Assembly (NCBI RefSeq): GCF_029873635.1
Contig: NC_080424.1
Location: forward strand, 613,501 to 677,500
Direction: 5' to 3'
Source: Malania oleifera
Taxonomy: Eukaryota > Streptophyta > Magnoliopsida > Santalales > Ximeniaceae
DNA: 64,000 nucleotides
The position numbers and the translations under genes were made by a program. Positions 1 through 12,600 of this stretch are shown in pieces. Under the pieces are notes generated by a model. That model saw only the letters and a program-made list of their open reading frames with translations, was not told the origin of the DNA and did not search any database. The stretch's first letter is position 1. Every line of letters begins with the position of its first letter.

Positions 1-427
1 GATCAAAGAGAGAAGGGAAGGGGGTCGTAGGAGAGAGAAAGGAGGATTTTGCACTGAATATTTTGGTTAAAAATCCGAGTTTCAGCTATTTATAGGATTG
101 GATTCGTCGATGAGACACGTCACCTCGTCGACGAGTTCTTAAGTAATTTCGTCGATGAACCTTACCTCCTCGTCAACGAAATTCAGACTGCCTAAAAACC
201 CTCTCTTGATATCTTCTCGTCGACGAGGCGTGGCTTCGTCAACGAGGCCTACTTATGTGCTCGTCGATGAACTCCCTCTGTTCATCGACGAGGACCTATG
301 TAAAAATTTTCGAGTTATTATATTCAAAGTGCAATGTCGTCGACGAAGCCTGCTGCCCCCTTCTGTTTTTGTTTCCATTTCCCTCTCTCTTTATTATTAT
401 TATACCATTATTCTTCGGGTTGTTACA
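1..427 (-). mobile_element. LTR fragment with GTCGAC-palindrome array (start of a minus-strand LTR, cut by window edge)
   Basis: Read on the minus strand this begins TGTAACAACCCGAAG at 427. It then has nine copies of a palindromic motif (consensus TTCGTCGACGAA and CpG-decayed forms) between about 345 and 105, a TATAAATAG box at 94-86, and GA/CT-rich sequence. The same order (TG start, GTCGAC array, TATA box, CT-rich leader) is seen at 2252-2650 and, on the minus strand, at 5498-5090. I read it as the U3/R part of an LTR. The frames across it (for example 155-472) are low-complexity readings of the motif array, not genes. Confidence 0.6.
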
Positions 428-2251
428 ATCATGGTTAATACTATTAATATAGAACCATGGTTAAACAGATAGATGTTATGTAGAGATATTATTATATAGT
501 ATCAAACCCTAATGGAATAGAGTAGTATACATAATAGTATATAAAGTGCACTCATATGTTTCAGATAGAGTATGGTATTGCTAATTATGCCCACAGGTAG
601 AGTTGAGAGCTCCCTGGCGTCCAGACCAGGTGGAGCGGAGCTTTTGTGCTATAGGCTCTAGATATGCATACAGTTAGGTTAGCATTGGAGGGTCAACCAG
701 TGTTTAGCCCCGCCTACGGGCCGTACAACCCTGTCATGAGGAGTTAAATCATAACATACAGTCATTCAGGGAAGTTTTCATAGTTATGCATATATATAGT
801 ATACATTGAAAACAGAGATTACCTAGTATAGTTAGAAGTATGTTTGAATGGATAACTCATAAATTTTCATATTTAAAATGACATAAGCATGAGTTATTAT
901 ACAGATGTTTTTATATGATATATTGTTTATAGTCTTAATTAAAGGATATGATGTTAATAAACTCATATGCCACACACTGGTAATAACATGTTTCTCCTTA
1001 CTGAGAGGTGTCTCACCCCAGCATTATGAACATTTCAAGTAACCAAGAGAGGTGTGTAGGGCTGGCTCAGAGATAGAGGAGGCGGTTGAGTTGGCATAGT
1101 TTTTGGGGTGAGTCATGGGTTGGATAGTAGAGCCCACAACATTTTGGTATTTTTAGAAAATGTTATGCATATGTGTATATATACAGGTGGGTTGAGTGTA
1201 CTCTGGTATTGTGTTTTTGGAAAAGAGTTGGATATGTATGTTTTCTGTTGCATAGGTGTTACATGTTATGCACAGCCATGGCCCTCACTAATGGGTCCCT
1301 AATAATATGACTATAGGTACAAGATAATAGAATATGTTATGTAGTTTCAATAAATAAATAAATAAATTGTAACGACCTACCTATTTTACCATTTTTTTTT
1401 CACATAATAATAATATTAATAATTCTAACATCCTGCTAAACTGTTATAATCATGATCAATCTAGACCCATGAGTACCAGGGATATACTTGTCATATAACT
1501 CTGATACCTAAGCAGTGGAAAATATAAAATTACATACATGTCATACAACACTAGAAACCATACCAGAGTTCTAGTGAATTTGTCATATATATACAGTCAT
1601 CCACAAAAAGACCCAAAAAGTATCTTAGGGTCATAATCACAAAAACTCATCTAACCCTATCTCACCTACTTACCCTTCTAATAGGGTAGTTCGGCTAACT
1701 CCTATTGCTGCGGAGCTTTATCTGCCATTCTACCTGGATTTCCTGAAATGTTTGTATGGCTGGGGTGAGACACCTCTTTGTAAGGGAGATAAACTAATAT
1801 CAGTGTGTGGTAACATGAGTATTGTTTGTGATATACATATAAACAGTACATAATTCATAACTGGTATAAACAGTTGTATCATATCTGAATAAAACATGAT
1901 TTATCATAACATAATTTAACATACCAAATTTCTATATTGAAAAATAATCTTATATAACCATATCATACTTGAATTATTACCTAGGATAGATAGTTAGTTG
2001 TGTCATGTCTTACCCCCCCACATGTCAGGGTTGTGCGGCCCGAAGGTGGGACCTAGCAATGGTTGGCCAACCATGCTAAGTCAAACATAGATGTGTAACT
2101 ATGATGGGTCTATTCCACCTGTGCCGAACTACCAAGGGAACTATGACACTCCCATAAAGCCACATTGACTGCCATCTCCCACACTTTACATAAGATGCAT
2201 GATAGCGCTAACATAAACATGATTATGAACATATAACTACGATATCGTGCT
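428..2251. repeat. Large imperfect inverted repeat of LTR-derived sequence
   Basis: Sequence at about 600-760 and 960-1050 recurs in reverse complement at about 2160-2020 and 1815-1730, with the same spacing (about 300 bp between the two conserved blocks). Anchors are the GGGCCGTACAACCCTGTCAT block near 719 against its reverse complement near 2030, and the GAGGTGTCTCACCCC block near 1004 against its complement near 1757. The minus-strand copy ends ..GTCGTTACA at 1368, like an LTR end. The axis of symmetry is near 1340-1390, next to an AATA run. No coding frame is supported. Confidence 0.65.
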
Positions 2252-3530
2252 TGTAGAGACCCAAACCCATAAAATAAAGAAAAAGGTAAAAAGGTAATTT
2301 TAGCAGGCTTCGTCGACGAAGCCAAGGTTCTCGTCGATGAAGGCCCTTCTACAGTTTGTCGCCAAAACTTAGAGCCTCAACGACGAAGAGATCCCGACCT
2401 ACAGAAAAATATCAGACAAGAGTTCGTTGATGAAGGAAAGATGTTCGTCGACGAAGAGCCTTTTGTGTCTCATCAACGAAGGCACCATTTGTCAATGAGT
2501 TTGACCTGGTCAAGGGGTCTATAAATATCATTTTTGATTCCTTAAGGGTTAAGAAACTCCAAAACTCTCTCTCACTAGAACTAGCGAACTCTCTCTTTCT
2601 CTCTCTCTCTTCGATTCCTTCGCTGTTCGTCAACCGAATCCACGACTTTACATTACTACGCAGGTCAAGGGGGAATCTCTACAATTATAGTAGATTGGAT
2701 CTTTGTTTTGAAGATATTCAGATTTTATCCCGAAATTGATGTAAGGGTCTGATTTAGTTTCTGATTCGGTAAATCTGTAGTAAATATAATTATGTTGAAG
2801 TGTTGTTCTATGGTTTTTAGATTTTGAGAACTCGGTTCGATGTTTTGGAGCCAGATAGTTTGAATTTTGGAATTTGGAAAATAGGTAAGGGGATTTGTTT
2901 ACATCAGTATTTTTAAAAAACTAAATAGCTAAAAAGTTAGCTTATATTTATATGCACGTATTGACTGCTTATTTGTAAAGTTTCACTAGGTTAAAATGCC
3001 AGTTTTACAATTTTACGATTTTGGTAAAAATGGGGTTTTGGCGTATGATCTCCAAACTTTTCAAAACTTTATTATTTGTATTAATCTTAATGTAAGAGAT
3101 GCTTGAACCCCTTATTTTCCATTTAAATAATATTTATCGAGTTATATACTATATAGCGAATTTTTGACTAAACGGTTGTGACATATGATATAAAATGGAA
3201 TATGTAAATTTGTTTAAATACGTATATGAACTATGAGAACTGGAGTTCCATTTTTCTATATGAAAATGTGGAAAACAGGTGTCGGTTATATACCAAGCTT
3301 TATATGTGAAAAGGGTTAAACTTAGAGGATGTGTGCTGGTTTATACCATAGTACAATTGAATGAGTTTGTGAAAATACTGGAACTGTATAGGTGATTTGT
3401 GAATTTGAAACAAGTTAATTCGTTTTATCATAAATTGTATATATGATATTTGAAACCGCAGCTTGTTACTATCAGAGCTTTAAAAAGTTCACCGTTATAT
3501 CAGAGTCCTCAAAAGCTCACTGTTATAAGA
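2252..3530 (+). mobile_element. Plus-strand LTR fragment with GTCGAC array
   Basis: It starts TGTAGAGACCC and carries seven GTCGAC-type motifs between 2305 and 2500, TATAAATATC at 2520-2529, and a CT-rich leader near 2570-2620. The sequence from about 2660 to 3060 can be aligned by eye with the minus strand of 5090-4680, for example the shared AGAATCTCTAC..TTATAGT block and the GTAAGGGTCT block. It is therefore the same LTR family as 3724-5498. It is cut at 3531 by LINE sequence. Confidence 0.6.
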
Positions 3531-3723
3531 GATGGAATCTAGAGGCTTTAGGATTAGTAGAAATAAGATAGAATATATGAAATGTATTTTTAGTAATAGT
3601 AGAAGGAATATTGGAGACAAAGTTCAACTTGATGATAAAAAAATAAATAACACTTGTAAATTTTGATACATTGGATCTATTATGCAAGTTGAAGGAGAAA
3701 TTGAAGATAATGTAATGCATAGA
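3531..3723 (+). mobile_element. RTE-type LINE 3' fragment, left part
   Basis: The sequence closely follows 52087-52279 of the longer RTE LINE further right (the stretch encoding ..[16 protein letters not shown] and what follows). It stops at ATGCATAGA, where an LTR begins. The continuation lies at 5499. About 85 bp present in the 52-kb copy are missing between the two parts. Confidence 0.75.
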
Positions 3724-5498
3724 TGTCACGCCCCCAACCCGGAAGTGGGCCCCAGGTGTGAATTTAGTAACTTAACCTGCCTCTGTATCAATTAAAACAT
3801 ACATGATACTACACCGAATGAGGGTCCATCCCCGTGGGGTACACGTACCCTATACACAATCACATACACATACATACACATCAAGTACGTAGCGGAAATG
3901 TTATTTCTAATACATACAACGTGCCATACCGGAGTCTATACATAACTAGAGTCTACGCTCCAAAATAAAGTACATACCCCGGGTGTTTACAAAACCCAAC
4001 AATGACCATTCGGTTATAAAAATCAGTACTTACTCAAGTACTATTTGCAGCTAACCGACAACTACGCTCTCGAACGTTAGGATGCTAGTTTCGGCTACTC
4101 GAAGGACCTGAAAAACATTTGTATAATCGGGGTGAGATACCTCTCAGTAAGGAAGAAAACAAGTTATATCAGTTTATGGCATGCAAGTGTTATTTCGACA
4201 TAAAACATAACACAATACAGTTCCAATATTTTCACAATCCAGTTCCAGTACATATGATAACCTAGCATTAGCCAAAGCCCCACAGAGATATCGTTGCTAA
4301 TATGGTGTCACACCCATCAGTGACCAACCGGAACAAACCGGTGATATTTCAAACCCTCGGATATAGAGTCAGACACTCTCGCCCACGGTATTTAGTCGAG
4401 ACATGGCCTTTTCCCACGGTAATTAGCCGAGACATGGCAAATTTCACAAACCTAGAACAATTTTGGAACTCATGTTCCTATACCCCTCAGCTTACGGTAA
4501 TTAGTCGTCACAACTGTTTTACAAAACCTGAAACATTTGCATACAACAGTTCATTCCAAACTTATTTGGTATCTAACAAATCATATCATTTTCATTTCGA
4601 AAATACAGTTTAATAAAAATACAGGTACAATCTTCTCAATATCACAGTTTTATACAACATACGATTTTCCAACAAAAATAGAGATGATACCCGAACCCCC
4701 CAATTTTTTCTAAAACAGTAACCCGAAAATTCTATATTTTCACCTGGTAGATTTTCCCAAGTAAGTAGTCAAATCATACATACAATCGTAAACTACATGT
4801 TTATTGATTCCGATTTCAAAAATATCTAATATAAACAGAATCCTCTTACTTTAATCCGAAAACCAAAACACGAACTCTACGACTCCAAAACTATGAACTG
4901 AGGTACCAAAACCTAAACAACGAAGAGCAATACTTCTTTACAATACTATTCTCTATCTATCTAACGAAACGAAAACAAAATTAGACCCTTACCTCGATTT
5001 TTGAGTTTAAACCTGAAAATCCTTGAAACAAATTTTCGATCCACTATAAACGTAGAGATTCTCCTCCTGATCCAGGTGGTAATGTCGAATCGTTGATTTG
5101 GTTAACAGATAGCCTGAATCCCTAGAGAGAGAGATATATATTTGAGTTCTAGAGAGATAGATAGAGGTTTTGAGTTTTCTTTTTCATTAAACAAAGTTAA
5201 AGATATTTATAAACAAGTTGACCCAGCTAGACTCGTCAATGAGACAGCGTCCTCTTTGGTGGACCGCAGAAGGAAGTTTATTGACGACAAGGTGGCCTCG
5301 TCGACAAGCCTGAGATTTCAGAATTTCCCAAAATCTCTCGGCATCTCCTCGTCGACGAACTACTGAACCTCGTTGCCAAGTTGTACACGAGACCTTGTTG
5401 ACCAGAAAAGAAGCCTCATCGACGAGCCCTATTGATTTTTTACCCTTTTTAATTTTCCTTCTCTTTTCTTATTTATTTAATACACCTATCTCGGGTCA
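3724..5498 (-). mobile_element. Solo LTR (about 1.78 kb) inside an RTE LINE fragment
   Basis: On the minus strand it runs from TGACCCGAGATAGG at 5498 to ..GGGGGCGTGACA at 3724, so it has TG..CA ends. From the TG end it has a GTCGAC array (about 5420-5240), TATAAATATC (5211-5202), a CT-rich leader (about 5160-5115), and a late block CTGAGAGGTATCTCACCCC near 4130. No pol sequence is present, so it is a solo LTR. It splits LINE sequence, but I see no matching target duplication and the LINE lacks about 85 bp at the junction, so there was a deletion as well. Confidence 0.65.
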
Positions 5499-5975
5499 AT
5501 TTTTTATAGGACACGTATAAGACTAGTTTTGCTACATGGATCGGAATGTTGGGCGATGAAGAAACATAATATCTAAAAAGTAAAAGTTGCCGAAATGAGA
5601 ATGATTAGATGGATGAGTGGTATAACAATGAAAGAAAAATTAATGAATGAACATATTCGCGGTAAGTTAAGTATAGCTCTTATAGAAGATAAGATAAGAG
5701 AGAAATGACTTAGATGATATGGAAACTTGTAACGTAGGCCATGTAGTGCGCTAGTGAGAAAGAGTGAGTTAGTTACTATAGGGGGCACTAGAAAGGGTAG
5801 GGATTGACCTAAAATAACTTAAGAGAAGATAGTGAATAAAAATTTAATATATTTAAATTTGTCAAAAGAAATAGTCTATGATTGCGTAAATTCGTGAAAA
5901 ATGATTCATATAACCGAGTTCACGTAGTGGGACTTAAAATTTGTTTTTGTTTTTGTTTTTGTTGTTGTCATTGTT
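5499..5975 (+). mobile_element. RTE-type LINE 3' end, right part
   Basis: This matches 52366-52840: the ATGGATCGGAATGTT block, the LRW-GH-type C-terminal coding stretch and the final TTTTTG/TTG-rich tail (about 5940-5975). The (TTG)n-like tail is typical of plant RTE LINEs. Coding capacity is destroyed. Confidence 0.75.
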
Positions 5976-6256
5976 GTATTATTTTGCTATGCATTATAAT
6001 CCATTAACTATTAATAAATTATAATTTAAATTCTAAAATGAATAAAAAACCATCTATAAAACTTAAATTAACATTAAATAAATTAAAACTTTTAATTTAA
6101 TTATTAATACTATTTTAACACAAATTAATGTGATAATCATATTTTATAAATATACATTAATAACATGATTATTGTTAGTTAATAAATAATATTATATTAT
6201 TTTAGTTAATAGAAAATTTAGATTATAAAATTAATATAATTATCATTTAAAATTAT
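5976..6256. other. AT-rich upstream region without a gene
   Basis: Very AT-rich sequence with no coding frame and no recognisable repeat. It probably forms the distal promoter of the VPS9-domain gene. Confidence 0.5.
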
Positions 6257-6341
6257 TATAAATAAATGAATTAGCCAGCCGGCGAAAACCAAGTAAGCAA
6301 CTTCGTTCGTGACCGGTGGGACGTTGCAGGCTGATCACGTG
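6257..6341 (+). promoter_or_regulatory. Putative core promoter: TATA-like box and G-box
   Basis: TATAAATA lies at 6257-6264 and a CACGTG G-box at 6336-6341, both upstream of the CT/GA leader and the start codon at 6542. The G-box is the core bound by plant bZIP and bHLH factors. The order TATA then G-box is unusual, so the G-box may lie within the transcribed leader. The transcription start cannot be placed from sequence alone. Confidence 0.4.
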
Positions 6342-6367
6342 CTCAACCTACCATTCCTCCCTCCTGT

Positions 6368-6368
<1 letters not shown>

Positions 6369-6399
<31 letters not shown>

Positions 6400-6455
6400 C
6401 CTCTCTAGTTGAAAAAACGAGAGAGAGAGAGAGAGAGAGAGAGAGTGAGAGAGAG
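6369..6455 (+). repeat. CT-repeat / GA-repeat inverted pair in the 5' leader
   Basis: A near-perfect CT run (6369-6406) is followed after a 12-nt spacer by a near-perfect GA run (6419-6455). The two arms are complementary and could fold into a stem of about 36 bp directly before an ATG at 6456. Confidence 0.85.
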
Positions 6456-6491
6456 ATGGCGGCGGCAGCGGTGATGGTGTTGGATAAATAG
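6456..6491 (+). CDS. Short upstream ORF (11 codons) before the VPS9-domain gene
   Basis: ATG at 6456 follows the GA run directly, in the favourable context GAGATGG (purine at -3, G at +4). It encodes MAAAAVMVLDK and stops at TAG, 6489-6491, 50 nt upstream of the main ATG at 6542. If the transcript starts upstream of 6456, ribosomes would meet this ORF first. An in-frame ATG at 6309 would give a longer reading through the CT/GA repeats, which I do not regard as a gene. Confidence 0.35.
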   Translation: MAAAAVMVLDK

Positions 6492-6541
6492 TTTGTATAA
6501 TTCACAGGGCAAAAGGAGAAAGATTTTAGAGGACGCGGTAA

Positions 6542-6639
6542 ATGGAGAGCAGTTCATCACACTCGACGCTTACATTCTATGATTTTCTTGATAGAATGCG
6601 CAACCCCGCTTCTCTTGATCTCGTTCGTTCGATTAAGAG
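6542..6639 (+). CDS. VPS9A: VPS9A-like exon 1
   Basis: Encodes residues 1-32 and two bases of codon 33, ending ..LVRSIK. The start is the only ATG that opens the conserved [11 protein letters not shown] frame. The donor is AAGAG|GTACTT (intron phase 2), and the split codon becomes Ser after joining to exon 2, as in the SIK-S-FIVSF order of the family. Confidence 0.88.
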
Positions 6640-6641
6640 GT

Positions 6642-6682
<41 letters not shown>

Positions 6683-9600
6683 TATATATATTCTAATTTT
6701 TCTCTGTTAGAATATGAATTTCCTTGATTTGTTCTTTCCTAACTCAACAATTATTCCTTGTTATTTTTTTTATGTATTACTTTCTAGTTTCTTTTTGCTG
6801 CGTGATTATCAAATTCTATTCTATGCTTTGTTCAGTTGTTATAAAAAATGCAGCAAAAGACTAAGGAATTGAATTTTCGAATCCTCCGTTCCAATCACTG
6901 TTTGGCTAACATGAAGCAAGCATGGGATTGACAATTTTAGATTTTAAAAAATTTGTCCTCAGTTTCTTTCAGCGATTAAACTGTTTTGATTTTAGAGAAG
7001 AAAATAATTCTCTTATATTTTTTAATGATAAATGTACGGCATGTACATAATGGATACCAATGACCACAAAATCAGGAAATTAGCCAAATATAGGGAACTA
7101 CAATATAGGAAACAAACTAATAGAGATATCTGGAATTTTCCAGAATCTCTTTATTCCTAAATTAATGTAGTCAACTAATAATAAAATCAAAATTGCTGCA
7201 GCGCTATTCTTGAAAATCAGGGATCGGGTATTTCCACACTCCTCCCCCTCAAGCTAGGCGTAGATGTTAATCAAGCCAAGCTCGGTACTCAAATCTTCAA
7301 AATTCATCCTTGGTGGAGCTTTAGTGAGGATATCGGCTATTTGCTGACTTCTCGGTGTGTATAGCAGACTAACTGTCCCAATTTCTATCTTCTCCTTTAT
7401 GAAGTGGTGATCTATCTCCACATGTTTTGTCCTGTCGTGATGCACTGGATTCTTTGCAATGTTAATAGTTGACCAATTGTCACAAAATACCGTCATTGAT
7501 TAAGAAGTGATGATTCGTAGTTCCCTCATTACTCTTTCTAGCCATATTCCCTCACAAATTTCGAGTGCCATAGCTCTGAACTCCGCTTCTGCACTTTTCC
7601 TAGAAACTACTAGTTGTTTCTTACTTTGCCATGTTACTAGGTTTCCCCACACATATGTACAATAACCAGATGTTGACCTTTGATCAGTTATTAATCCTGG
7701 CCCAGTCAGCATCAACGAACACTTCAATATCTTTCCTTATGTTTTTCCTAAAGTACAAGCCTTTACTTGGTGTCATTTTAAGGTACCTTAGTATCTGGTT
7801 GACAGCTTCCATATGTTCTTCAGTTGGATCATTCATGAATTGATTGAATACACTAACCGAGAACCCAATATCAGGTCTGGTGTGCGAGAGATAAATCAGC
7901 TTCCCAACAAGTCTTTGATATATCTGCGTTTGTCCACTGGAACGTTGTCCTTATTAGCTCCAAGCTTAGTACTTGAGTCCATGGGTGTTTCAGCTGGTTT
8001 GCACCCAAGCATTCCTATCTCTTTAAGAAGATATAGTACAAAATTCTGTTGTGACACTGAAATTCCCTTTCTTGACCGGGCTACTTCCATTCCAAGGAAG
8101 TATTTTAGGCTCCCAAGATCCTTGGTTTCGAATTCTTTGGCAAGTAAGGTTTTGAGCTTGATCGGTTCGTCTTTATAATCACCTATTAACATGATGTCGT
8201 CTGTATACACAATGAGAATTGCCAATTTTCCTTCGGTTGAGTGTTTGATAAACAAAGTGTGATTTGCTTGACACTAAGAATACCCATACTTCTTCACTGT
8301 TTTGTTGAACCTGTCAAACCAAGTTCTCGGGGATTGCTTCAGTTTATAAAGAGATTTCTTGAGCTTACATACCTTATTCATAGTTTCCTGTGTTTCAAAG
8401 CCAGGAGGAATGTCCATGTAGACTTCTTCTGTACGGTCACCATTGAGAAAGGCATTCTTAACATCAAGTTGGTGAAGGGGCTAGTCAGGATTGGTAGCCA
8501 ATGATAGTAGTACCCGAATAGTGTTTAATTTTGCTATTGGAGCAAACGTCTCTTGGTAGTCGATGCCATAGGATTGAGTGAACCCTTTTGTAACCAGTCG
8601 CGCTTTAAATCTAGCCACACTTCCATCAACCTTGTATTTGACGGTGAATATCCATTTACATCCTATTGGATGTTTCCCACTCGATAGGTTTGAAATCTCC
8701 CAAGTTCCATTTTTCTTTAGTGCCTGCATTTCTTCCCATACTGCAATCTTCCATTTCAGAATTGAAATGGCTTCTTGAATGGAGTTAGGAACATGCACTT
8801 TGTTCTGATTTGCGACAAATGTTTGGAAGCTAGGTGACAACCCTTTATAAGAGACAAACTTGTAGATTGGATGGCTGGTACATGACCTCCTACCTTTCCT
8901 TAAAGCAATGGGACAATCAAGGTCATTAGCAGTAGACTCATTAGTGATGAATTCATAGCTAGTGTTACCTGGTGAAGTTTCATGTGTTCTTGCATTCAGG
9001 TCAGATTCTTGAGTTTGCTCGGGAGGTGCTTGTTGCTCTAAATCTTATTGAATCTTCTCCTTCCTAGAATATACAATGAACTCACCATTGGTTGCATGCA
9101 GGAATAGTTGAGATAGGAGGAATGGTGACTTGTGGACTTGGGTGGTTGTTGCTTGTTGTGGCATCAATATCCCAAAGCTGGTATTCTTGTATGAGATTCT
9201 CCCCCTGAATATTAAATTTGGGGTAGTAAGGTTGATGTTCAAGGAAAGAAACATCCATGGAAGTGTATAGTCTTTTTGTAACCGGGGAATATCATTTGTG
9301 CCCTTTTTGGTTTGGAGAGTAACCAAGGAATATACACTTGAGTGCTTTTGGGGTAGAGTTTACTTCTGTGTTGTTGGTGGACATGGACAAACACGGAGCA
9401 CCCAAATACTTTGAGTGGTATTGTTGAGACAATTTGAGTGTTGGGATAAGAGTGAAGAAGGAGTTGACAAGGTGTTTGGAAGTTTAAGACATGGGAAGGC
9501 ATTCGGTTTATGAGATGTTGCTGTGAGTATGGCTTCCCCTTAGGAGTGTTTTGGGACATGAGTGGAAAACATAAGTGATCTAGCAAAATCTAGAATGTGT

Positions 9601-12600
9601 CTATTTTTCCTTTCCTCTACTTCATTTTATTGAGGAGTATCGACACATGAACTTTGGTGTATAATACCTTGACTTTGTAGGTAATCTTCGAAAATGTGTT
9701 TGAAGTATTCCTTTGCATTATTGTTGGAAAGTTTCAAATTTGTTTAGTCAACTTTCCTATTTTTCCAAGAGAATCTCGACTGTAAATGTGTGAATATCCT
9801 AGAATATTTAGTTTCCTTAGAAGTTAGCATCTTTGGTTCTTTCCTTTTTGGTTCTTTCCTTCTATTCTTCTGTTGTACATCTATTTATATAGACTTGTAC
9901 CGATGTTATGATTAATGAGAATTATTTCCACAAGAAGCTATCTCATTCTAGATGGTATTAGAGCTAGGTCAGGCTCTTGACTTTGTGTAAACCCTAGTTT
10001 CCCTTGGCGGCTTCAATCTAACCCTAATCTCTATAAGGTTTTCTTCCTTGTTCAACTCTACCCTAATCTCTTCTATTGTTGTAGCCATGGCTGAAACTTC
10101 AAACAAAGCCAAACCCGAAACCAAACCTGAAACCAAACCTACCCATTCTGAAACTTACTCTGTCCAAATTACCAATATACGATTGAATGAGGCCAACTTC
10201 CTGCGGTGGTCACAATCTATCAGGATGTATATTTGTGGAAGAGGGAAGATAGGGTACTTGACCGGTGAAGCTAAGGAGCCCGATAAGATAGACCCATCTT
10301 ATGCTATATGGGATGCTGAAAATTCCATGGTGATGGCATGGCTCGTGAATGCTATGGATGAAAAGATTAGTGCTAATTACATGTGCTATTCTATTGCAAT
10401 GGAACTCTAGGACAATGTGAGTTAGATGTGCTCTGACCTTGGGAATTACTCTCAGATTTATTATTTGCAGCAGAAGATCAGCAATACTTATCAAGGAGAC
10501 GGTAGTGTAACAAGGTATTTCAATGTTCTTAAGGGCCTATGGCAAGATATGGATTTATTCAATGATTATGAATGGAAAAATCCTGCTGATTGCAATCACA
10601 ATAAGAAGATGGTGGAGAATGCAAGAATTTTTAAATTCTTGGCTGGACTTAATGATGAGTTTGATGAAGTAAGGGGATAATTCCTAGGGAGACAGCCTCT
10701 AGCCCCACTCAGGGAAGTATTTTCTGAAGTATGACGAGAAAATTGTCGAAGGAGTGTGATGATGAAGAAAAAGGAGGATGAGACTCTGGAAAATTCTGCT
10801 CTACTTGCTGCCAATAACCCTGCTCCTCATGCTTCTAGTAACACAGATTTGGCTACTGCCAATATTTCTGCACAGCGGCCTTACTCTAATCAAAGGAGGT
10901 TGGAGGATCAGCCTCAAGTATGGTGTGACTATTGCAATAAGCCACGCCACACTCGAGAAAATTGCTGGAAACTCCATGGAAAGCCAGCAAACTAGAAGAG
11001 CAACAAATCTGGACCCTTTGGCAGCAATCATGCAGTCCCTAAAGCCAACGAAGTTAATTTCCTAAGTGCTGAGCAGGTGGATCATCTTCTTCAACTGCTG
11101 AAATCTACTTCTGCCTCTGGTCTTCCTACTGATTCATTGGCCCAAACAGGTGATAACTCTAGTGCCTACCCTTGTTGCTTAAATCTTGCACCATGGATTA
11201 TTGAATCTGGTGCATCTGATCACATGACCAGTACCTCAGAATTGTTTCAATCTTATTCTCTTTGTTCTGGTAATAAAAAGATTAGAATTGTAGATGGAAG
11301 TTTTTCATCCATTGCTGGATCAGGTTCTGTCCAAATCTCTGAAAAAATATAACTCAAATCTATCATTCACGTCCCTAAACTTGCTTGTAACCTGTTGTTT
11401 GTTAGTAAACTCTCATGGGATTCTAATTGTTGTGTCATTTTCTTTGATTCCCATTGTGAATTTTAGGACCAACTCTCGGGGAGGATGATTTTGCAGTGCT
11501 AGGATGATTGATGGACTTTACTACTTCGATGAGACTTTATTCAACAATAAACAAGCTCAGGGTTTGAGTAGTAGTACTAGTTTTGATTCTGTACGTGAAC
11601 AAATAATGCTTTGGCATCTTAGACTAGGACATCCTAGTTTCCTCTATTTAAGACATTTTTTTCCTAGCTTATTTAAAAAATTGGATTGCAATTATCTTCA
11701 TTGTGATGTTTGCCACATATCCAAAAGTCACCGAAGCACCTATCAATCAAAAGCTTATCATTCTTCCAAACCTTTTTATTTAATTCATAGTGATGTTTGG
11801 GGTCCCTCAAAAATCACTACTACTTCTGGTAAGACATGGTCTGTTACTTTTATTGATGATCATACACGTTTGTGTTGGGTGTACTTATTGAACGACAAAT
11901 CTGAGATTGAAATTTTTTTTTTTTTCAAGATTTTTATAATATGGTTGAAACCCAGTTCCAAACGAAATTCAGTATCCTTAGAACGGATAATGGTACTGAA
12001 TATTTTAACAAATGTTTTGGAACGTTTCTTTCAACAAAGGGTATTCAACATCAATCTACTTGTCGTGACACCCCACAACAAAATGGCATTGCTAAGAGAA
12101 AAAATCGCCATTTGTTAGAGGTTTCACGGGCCCTAATGTTTTCAATGCAAGTTCCTAAATATCTATGGGGTGATGCTATTTTAACTGCCTGTTATCTCAT
12201 TAATAGGATGTCTACTCGAGTGCTAAAATACATCACTCCCTTAGATTGCCTAAAAAAACTATTTCCTACATGTCGGATAACATCAGACCTACCACTAAAA
12301 GTGTTTGGATGCACTGTTTTTGTTCATATACCTACCAATCTTCGATCCAAGCTTGTTCCTAGGGCAGAAAAATTTGTTTTCCTTGGATATGCTCCTAATA
12401 AAAAAGGGTATAAATGTTTTAACCCTTTGACCAGAAAAATTCATATCAGTATGAATGTTGTTTTTATTGAAAACCAGCCCTTTTTTGGCCATAACTATCT
12501 TCAGGGGGAGAAAAAGGAAATTGAAGATGAGTTATGGCAGGCCTCTAGCCTCTTCGAAATGTTTTTCTTGACATTGACATCCACTCTTTAAAGGGTCAGG

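Noticed and set aside
155-472. Open frame of 105 codons over the GTCGAC array
   Set aside because: Encoded by the repeated motif and a TTA/TAT run; it ends in LTR sequence and has no domain.
6309-6491. Open frame of 60 codons in the VPS9A leader
   Set aside because: Most of it is a translation of the CT and GA repeats (SLSLSL, RERERE). Only the last ATG has a reasonable context and is listed as a short upstream ORF.
9953-9970. tRNA gene near the TGGTATTAGAGC sequence
   Set aside because: This is the primer-binding site next to an LTR; no tRNA fold is present.
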